Assembly (NCBI RefSeq): GCF_023856365.1
Contig: NW_026042835.1
Location: forward strand, 25,764 to 89,763
Length of the DNA: 64,000 nucleotides
Source of the DNA: Brienomyrus brachyistius
Lineage: Eukaryota > Chordata > Actinopteri > Osteoglossiformes > Mormyridae
Direction: 5' to 3'
The notes beneath the pieces are model-generated. The model ran no database searches and was not told where the DNA came from. It saw only the letters and a list, made by a program, of their open reading frames with translations. Position numbers and translations under genes: made by a program. Positions within the stretch are counted from its first letter, which is position 1; every line of letters begins with the position of its first letter. This document shows, piece by piece, positions 60,455 through 64,000 of the stretch.

Positions 60455-60677
60455 TTTCCTCCGGTTTCCCCCCACAGTCCAAAAACATGCTGAGGCTAAT
60501 TGGAGTAGCTAAATTTACCGTAGGTGTGCATGTGTGAGTGAATGGTGTGTGAGTGTGAGCTGTGATGGGCTGGCCCCCCATCCTGGGTTCTTCCCTGCCT
60601 CGTGCCCATTGATTCCGGGATAGACTCCGGACCCCCTGTGACCCAGTAGGATAAGCGGTTTGGACAATGGATGGATG
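60455..60677 (+). mobile_element. Truncated GGAT-tailed SINE at the right arm
   Basis: The 3' two thirds of the SINE, ending ggacaatggatggatg. It shares variants with the full copy at 59084 (for example ggagtctatcc and cagctcacactcac when inverted) and is truncated at 60455, where the inverted duplication ends. Confidence 0.85.
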
Positions 60678-61220
60678 GAAATAGCATACAGATTAAGCAC
60701 CTGTACTGTGCTATCTGCTTATAGTAGCTGTCCATTGTAGATACATCACTGTATGCATACTGTATTAAGAGCTAGATAAGGACAGTGGGTCATTATATGG
60801 CTTGCAGTCCTGCTCATTTTCCTGCACCCGTTACACTAAGTGATACACCCACTAATGTCCTCTTTCATCCACTTTCAGGCATCTCTTGATCAGTGTATAT
60901 TACTTACTATGGACCTTGGACATACATGCGATTGGACACACACACACACACACACACACACTTACACTAATTACCTAATCAACCATCTGTGCAAGCAAGT
61001 AAACATGTACCATCTATATAAGTATTGTACATAGCATAGAGAGTGTCCAATCTATATTAAAGGTGACTCGAAAGAAGTCAGACTTTAGTAAAGACTGTAA
61101 ATTTCTCAGCCATAACATAAGCCGTAAATAATTACCAAATGAGTCATCCCCTTTCGGAAACATTTATTGATATTCTTTCATAACACACAGACATGAGTTT
61201 TTTTTCAACTGTCAGCATCC
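60678..61220. repeat. Right arm of a long inverted repeat
   Basis: Reverse complement of the left arm at 58364-58890, running out to ctgtcagcatcc at 61220. It includes a longer (AC)n run at 60936-60961. Confidence 0.85.
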
Positions 61221-61699
61221 GATCCAAACGGGATTCCATTTCCTTTCTGTGGGATCCAACAGAACACGGGCTGACCATCAGTCAACATGTCTTCAACCAT
61301 GCAGGACAGGACCCCAGTCCAGGCCAAACCTCACGGTGCTGGTGTTAATAAAAAAAATGTAAGGAACATGCAGCTGCAGCTCACACACAAACACAGTCCA
61401 CAGCATCCAGAAAAAGGTCAGGCCTTTTTCTTCTTTAGCTGACTCCGCCCAGACCTCGCCCCCTTTCTGGGCGCCTCGCACTATGCCTTTGAACTGGCCC
61501 TGCAGCTTGGCCCGTTTCCTGTTTCCCAATGCAAGTCATTAAGATTCACCCGTAAATGATATTTTGAATCGGAACGATATTTATTACTATTGTTTAGATT
61601 AAATATATAACGGTTTAATGATTGAATATAACTTGATATTGTTGTTTGTGTTGTTTAGTTTGAGGTTCTAGTTTCTGTCTTTATCCGCTTTCGTTTCAG
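61221..61699. other. Upstream part of the brachyury pseudogene, no exon recognised
   Basis: It ends in a good acceptor (cgctttcgtttcag at 61686-61699). I see no T-box coding sequence here or anywhere to the left in the window. Confidence 0.4.
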
Positions 61700-61876
61700 T
61701 AGGCAGCTGGTTCATCCAGGCTCAGGGTCTCTCTGCTCTTCATCAAACCCCACACCCCCAGTTTGGGAGCACCCTCTCCCTCTCCTCCCCCCACGGCTGT
61801 GACTGTTACTCCTCCTTGAGGAGTAACTGCTCCGCCCCCTATCCCAGCCCCTATACCCACAGGAGTGCATCACCCA
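61700..61876 (+). pseudogene. tbxt: tbxt pseudogene, exon a
   Basis: Acceptor cag at 61697-61699 and donor ccca|gtgag at 61876. Reads GSWFIQAQGLSALHQTPHPQ and ends SPYTHRSASP with one base over. This exon alone has no stop. Confidence 0.8.
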
Positions 61877-62630
61877 GTGAGCCGCCGCCCTGCCTGTCCC
61901 CTCACACAAGCACACACTGAAATCATGGTCCTAAGCTCTCTGTGTGGGTCACCACGATAGTACAGCACACCGACGATTACCCTCTGACTGAATCAGAATC
62001 AGCTTTATTTGGCCAAGTATGTTCACACATATTGGGAATAGTTAGACATTTAATCAAAATAATTAAGACAAGACATAAACATACAGTTCTGTTGATATGC
62101 GACGCATATAACCTCTGCATTCACAGCACTGCTTCAGTTATCGAAGAGCAAATTTCCAAAACTCACTCAGTCCGATAACCTAAAGTAATAAGTCATAATC
62201 CTCTTCATACGTTGCAGTAATGGGAATGAAATCTCACTCAGTGTTTATGTAATGGAGCAATGGAATTTCGTGAAATTTCCAAAAGTCCACAGAAATATTT
62301 AGAAAAACATTCCTGCAGACTGAGTTTTTGATATTTGCTTTTCAATTAACACAATTTTCTTCAGTCTGAGGTTTAACAGAATTCAGCCATATGCTGTTCA
62401 AAAAAAACTACACAGAACAAAAACAGAATGGACTTTACATCTGTCTGAAAGGAAAGTTGACACAGGCTGCAGCAGTGAACAAATCAATCAATGTATTAAA
62501 GTTAGGCATTAAGTAACTGGAGGCAGTATATACATAACATGATAACATGCCTTTTCTGTATTGACCATATTAAGGACGCTGTAACACTGCCCACCACATA
62601 CCTGCTTCATTTATTGTTTTATACTTGCAG
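61877..62630 (+). other. tbxt intron with a dispersed fish repeat
   Basis: Contains gaatcagaatcagctttatt (about 61989) followed by tggccaagtatgttcacaca, the start of a common fish interspersed repeat. The remainder is AT-rich with nothing recognised. It ends in the acceptor atacttgcag. Confidence 0.5.
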
Positions 62631-62763
62631 CTGCTTATTCAGACAGCTCGTCTACCTGTCTGTCCATGTTGCCCTCCCATGACAACTGGTCCAGCCTACA
62701 GGTGCCGTCCCATTCCGGCATGTTACCCATGAGTCATAGCGGCACCTCCGGGAGCAGCTCCAG
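62631..62763 (+). pseudogene. tbxt: tbxt pseudogene, exon b
   Basis: Acceptor at 62630 and donor ccag|gtgag at 62763. It is in phase with the exons on both sides and open, reading AYSDSSSTCLSMLPSHDNW and onward to SGTSGSSS. Confidence 0.85.
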
Positions 62764-63134
62764 GTGAGCCCGTGCCTCCCCTCCCCCACCTGTCCCCATG
62801 CTGAGTCTCGGGCCCCCGTCTTCCCTCTTGTTCTCGCCTATACCCACATCCTGGCCTGTGTCTGCATCGTCTCACCTCGTTAACAGGACTTTCGCCTTCT
62901 TCTGTCCTGATCCATTCAGGCCCATCATTCTGGGACATGCTTTGATTTATTTCGCCATAGTTACTCTTTGTTTTCCTTTGTACTTTGCACTCTACAAGTA
63001 AAATGAATAAAAAATAGGCATATTTTGATATTGTTTTAGTACAGTGACACTAGTATATTTGTTGTTGTTTCCAGGCAACACTGCATGCTGATTTAACGTC
63101 TTTCCTTAATCTCCACCCCATTGCTCACACACAG
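62764..63134 (+). other. tbxt intron
   Basis: Starts gtgagccc and ends cacacacag. No other feature recognised. Confidence 0.5.
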
Positions 63135-63688
63135 CCAGTATCCCAGTTTGTGGTCAATGAGCTCCTCCTCACTCACCCCAGTCTCCTAGTCCAGTGGAAT
63201 GTCCAACAGCTTGGGCTCTCAGTTCCTGCGTGTCATGCCCGGCTCGTCCGCTCCTCCTGTGTGCCACGCCCCCTGATTACCCACGTGTTTTCTCCCGATT
63301 TGTACCCAGCTGTATCTAGTTAATTTGCTCAGTCCTGTGTATTTCAGTCCGTGTCTTACCTGAGTCCAGTGTCTGTCATTGATGTTTGTATGCGTGAGAT
63401 GTTTCCCCGTCCGCGCTTCCTAATTAAACTCCCGTTTTTGCCTGTCCGCTTGCTCCTTGCACGCCTTGCCCGCACGATCGCCTGCCTGCTTGTACCCGAT
63501 CGTGACACTGCGCAGCTCTACAACTCATTACCCAGGGCTCTCGCACCCGGCCACAGTGCCCCTCTCAGGCTCCCCGCTGTATGACAGCACTGGCCCCATC
63601 GGAAGTTCATGAAGCCTCACAGTACGACGCCTCTCCCCACGCGCGCTTAGCCACCACCGGGACTCCCATCACTCCTCCTTCCCTGTAG
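63135..63688 (+). pseudogene. tbxt: tbxt pseudogene, terminal exon, disrupted
   Basis: In frame from 63136. CAG to TAG change at 63187. Coding resumes after the LTR-like insertion with THYPGLSHPATVPLSGSPLY and DSTGPIG; then one base of shift leads to EASQYDASPHARL and the terminal stop. Confidence 0.85.
63231..63507 (+). mobile_element. Short LTR-like element (solo LTR or TRIM), copy B, in a tbxt exon
   Basis: 277 bp from TGTCATGCCCGG to CGATCGTGACA, flanked by a perfect 5-bp duplication ctgcg (63226-63230 and 63508-63512). TG...CA ends and a 5-bp duplication fit an LTR retrotransposon; the short TGTCAYG inverted ends would also allow a DNA element. It contains ctaattaaactcccg, a polyadenylation-like signal. 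No coding sequence. Confidence 0.75.
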
Positions 63689-64000
63689 GGCGGCGCACTT
63701 CCATTATTATTACAGTTTCTACTGTCACTCTGTTGCTTTTCCTGGTGCTGGACTTTTGACAGATAAATACATTATTTGTTGCATTCAGTGACAAAAGATT
63801 GGTCTGTTTAACACCCTCAGTCTCCACCCTATGAGCCCCTTGTTGGCGGCAGAATCAGGAAGATGTCGGAGAAAGCAGAGGTAAAGTGAATAGTCACCTC
63901 GACAATAATGTGGAAACCGCTAATGGTGATCATGCCTGTGTGGGTGAAATGGATCACCACAGTATAAGCGGATGATGATTATAGACGATTTTTCCCTTTT
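63689..64000 (+). other. 3' flank of the tbxt pseudogene
   Basis: Possible 3' untranslated region; gataaatacatt near 63762 is a weak polyadenylation-like signal. No gene recognised to the window end. Confidence 0.35.

Larger units (their letters stand above)
61700..63688 (+). pseudogene. tbxt: Brachyury (T-box) gene, 3' half, pseudogene
   Basis: Three exons with matching splice phases encode the C-terminal transactivation region of vertebrate brachyury. In the intact family the N-terminal T-box binds DNA and the protein drives notochord and mesoderm formation; no T-box exon is in this window. Diagnostic pieces are TPHPQFGSTLSLSSPHGCD, LPSHDNWSSLQVPSHSGMLP, QYPSLWSMSSSSLTPVS and, at the end, SPHARLATTGTPITPPSL. 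Damage is clear: an in-frame TAG at 63187-63189 (Gln expected), a 277-bp LTR-like insertion at 63231-63507, and a frameshift close to 63600-63610 before the last 25 codons. The stop of the original frame is TAG at 63686-63688. A duplicated and decayed paralogue is more likely than the working gene. Confidence 0.82.

Noticed and set aside
61712..61915. Minus-strand Arg/Ser/Gly-rich frame
   Set aside because: Antisense of tbxt exon a.

Overview
The window looks like nuclear DNA of a ray-finned, probably teleost, fish. It is dense in fish-type transposable elements (Tc1, hAT, piggyBac, L2 and CR1 LINEs, a tRNA-derived SINE with a GGAT tail, LTR-element relics), has spliceosomal intron signals, and ends in the 3' half of a brachyury (T-box) gene. 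No intact protein-coding gene was found; almost every open frame is a piece of a transposon or its antisense.

Positions 1-52718 are a head-to-tail tandem array of a roughly 9.8-kb unit, with five copies present and the first cut by the window edge. Each unit has an 8721-bp core preceded by a spacer. The core holds, in order: a 5'-truncated Tc1 transposase end, a broken intron-containing hAT-like transposase gene with a hAT MITE in its intron, a hAT element carrying a SINE, a second SINE, and an internally deleted L2 LINE. The spacer carries a nested tandem array of 277-bp subrepeats, each with one tRNA-Glu(UUC)-like sequence on the minus strand. The four spacers hold 5, 3, 3 and 2 of these, 13 in all. 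Cores are nearly identical: I saw only two base substitutions in the stretches compared. The amplification is therefore very recent or homogenised, or partly an assembly effect.

Unit 4 alone carries a 3.77-kb insertion (37735-41505). It is made of two piggyBac 3' halves in opposite orientation around a truncated L2 LINE. The empty site is kept in the other four units. The first visible spacer (8722-10983) is double: it contains a diverged spacer, a 135-bp stump of the core start that stops at the Tc1 boundary, and 174 bp seen nowhere else.

The array ends at 52718, inside the L2 3' untranslated region. Only the last unit continues into the natural L2 3' tail (to about 52810). The right flank (52811-64000) is a patchwork: a minus-strand CR1-like LINE relic interrupted by a short LTR-like element, decayed LTR-retrotransposon gag and integrase pieces, a MITE with a SINE inside, a Tc1 end, an inverted repeat of about 0.55-0.75-kb arms (58364-61220), and three exons of a brachyury (tbxt) pseudogene (61700-63688). 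The pseudogene is broken by an in-frame stop, a 277-bp LTR-like insertion with a 5-bp target duplication, and a frameshift.

The genes do not form a pathway. The interest lies in the array architecture, the tRNA-like sub-array, unit-specific insertions that order events in time, and the decayed developmental gene next to the array.
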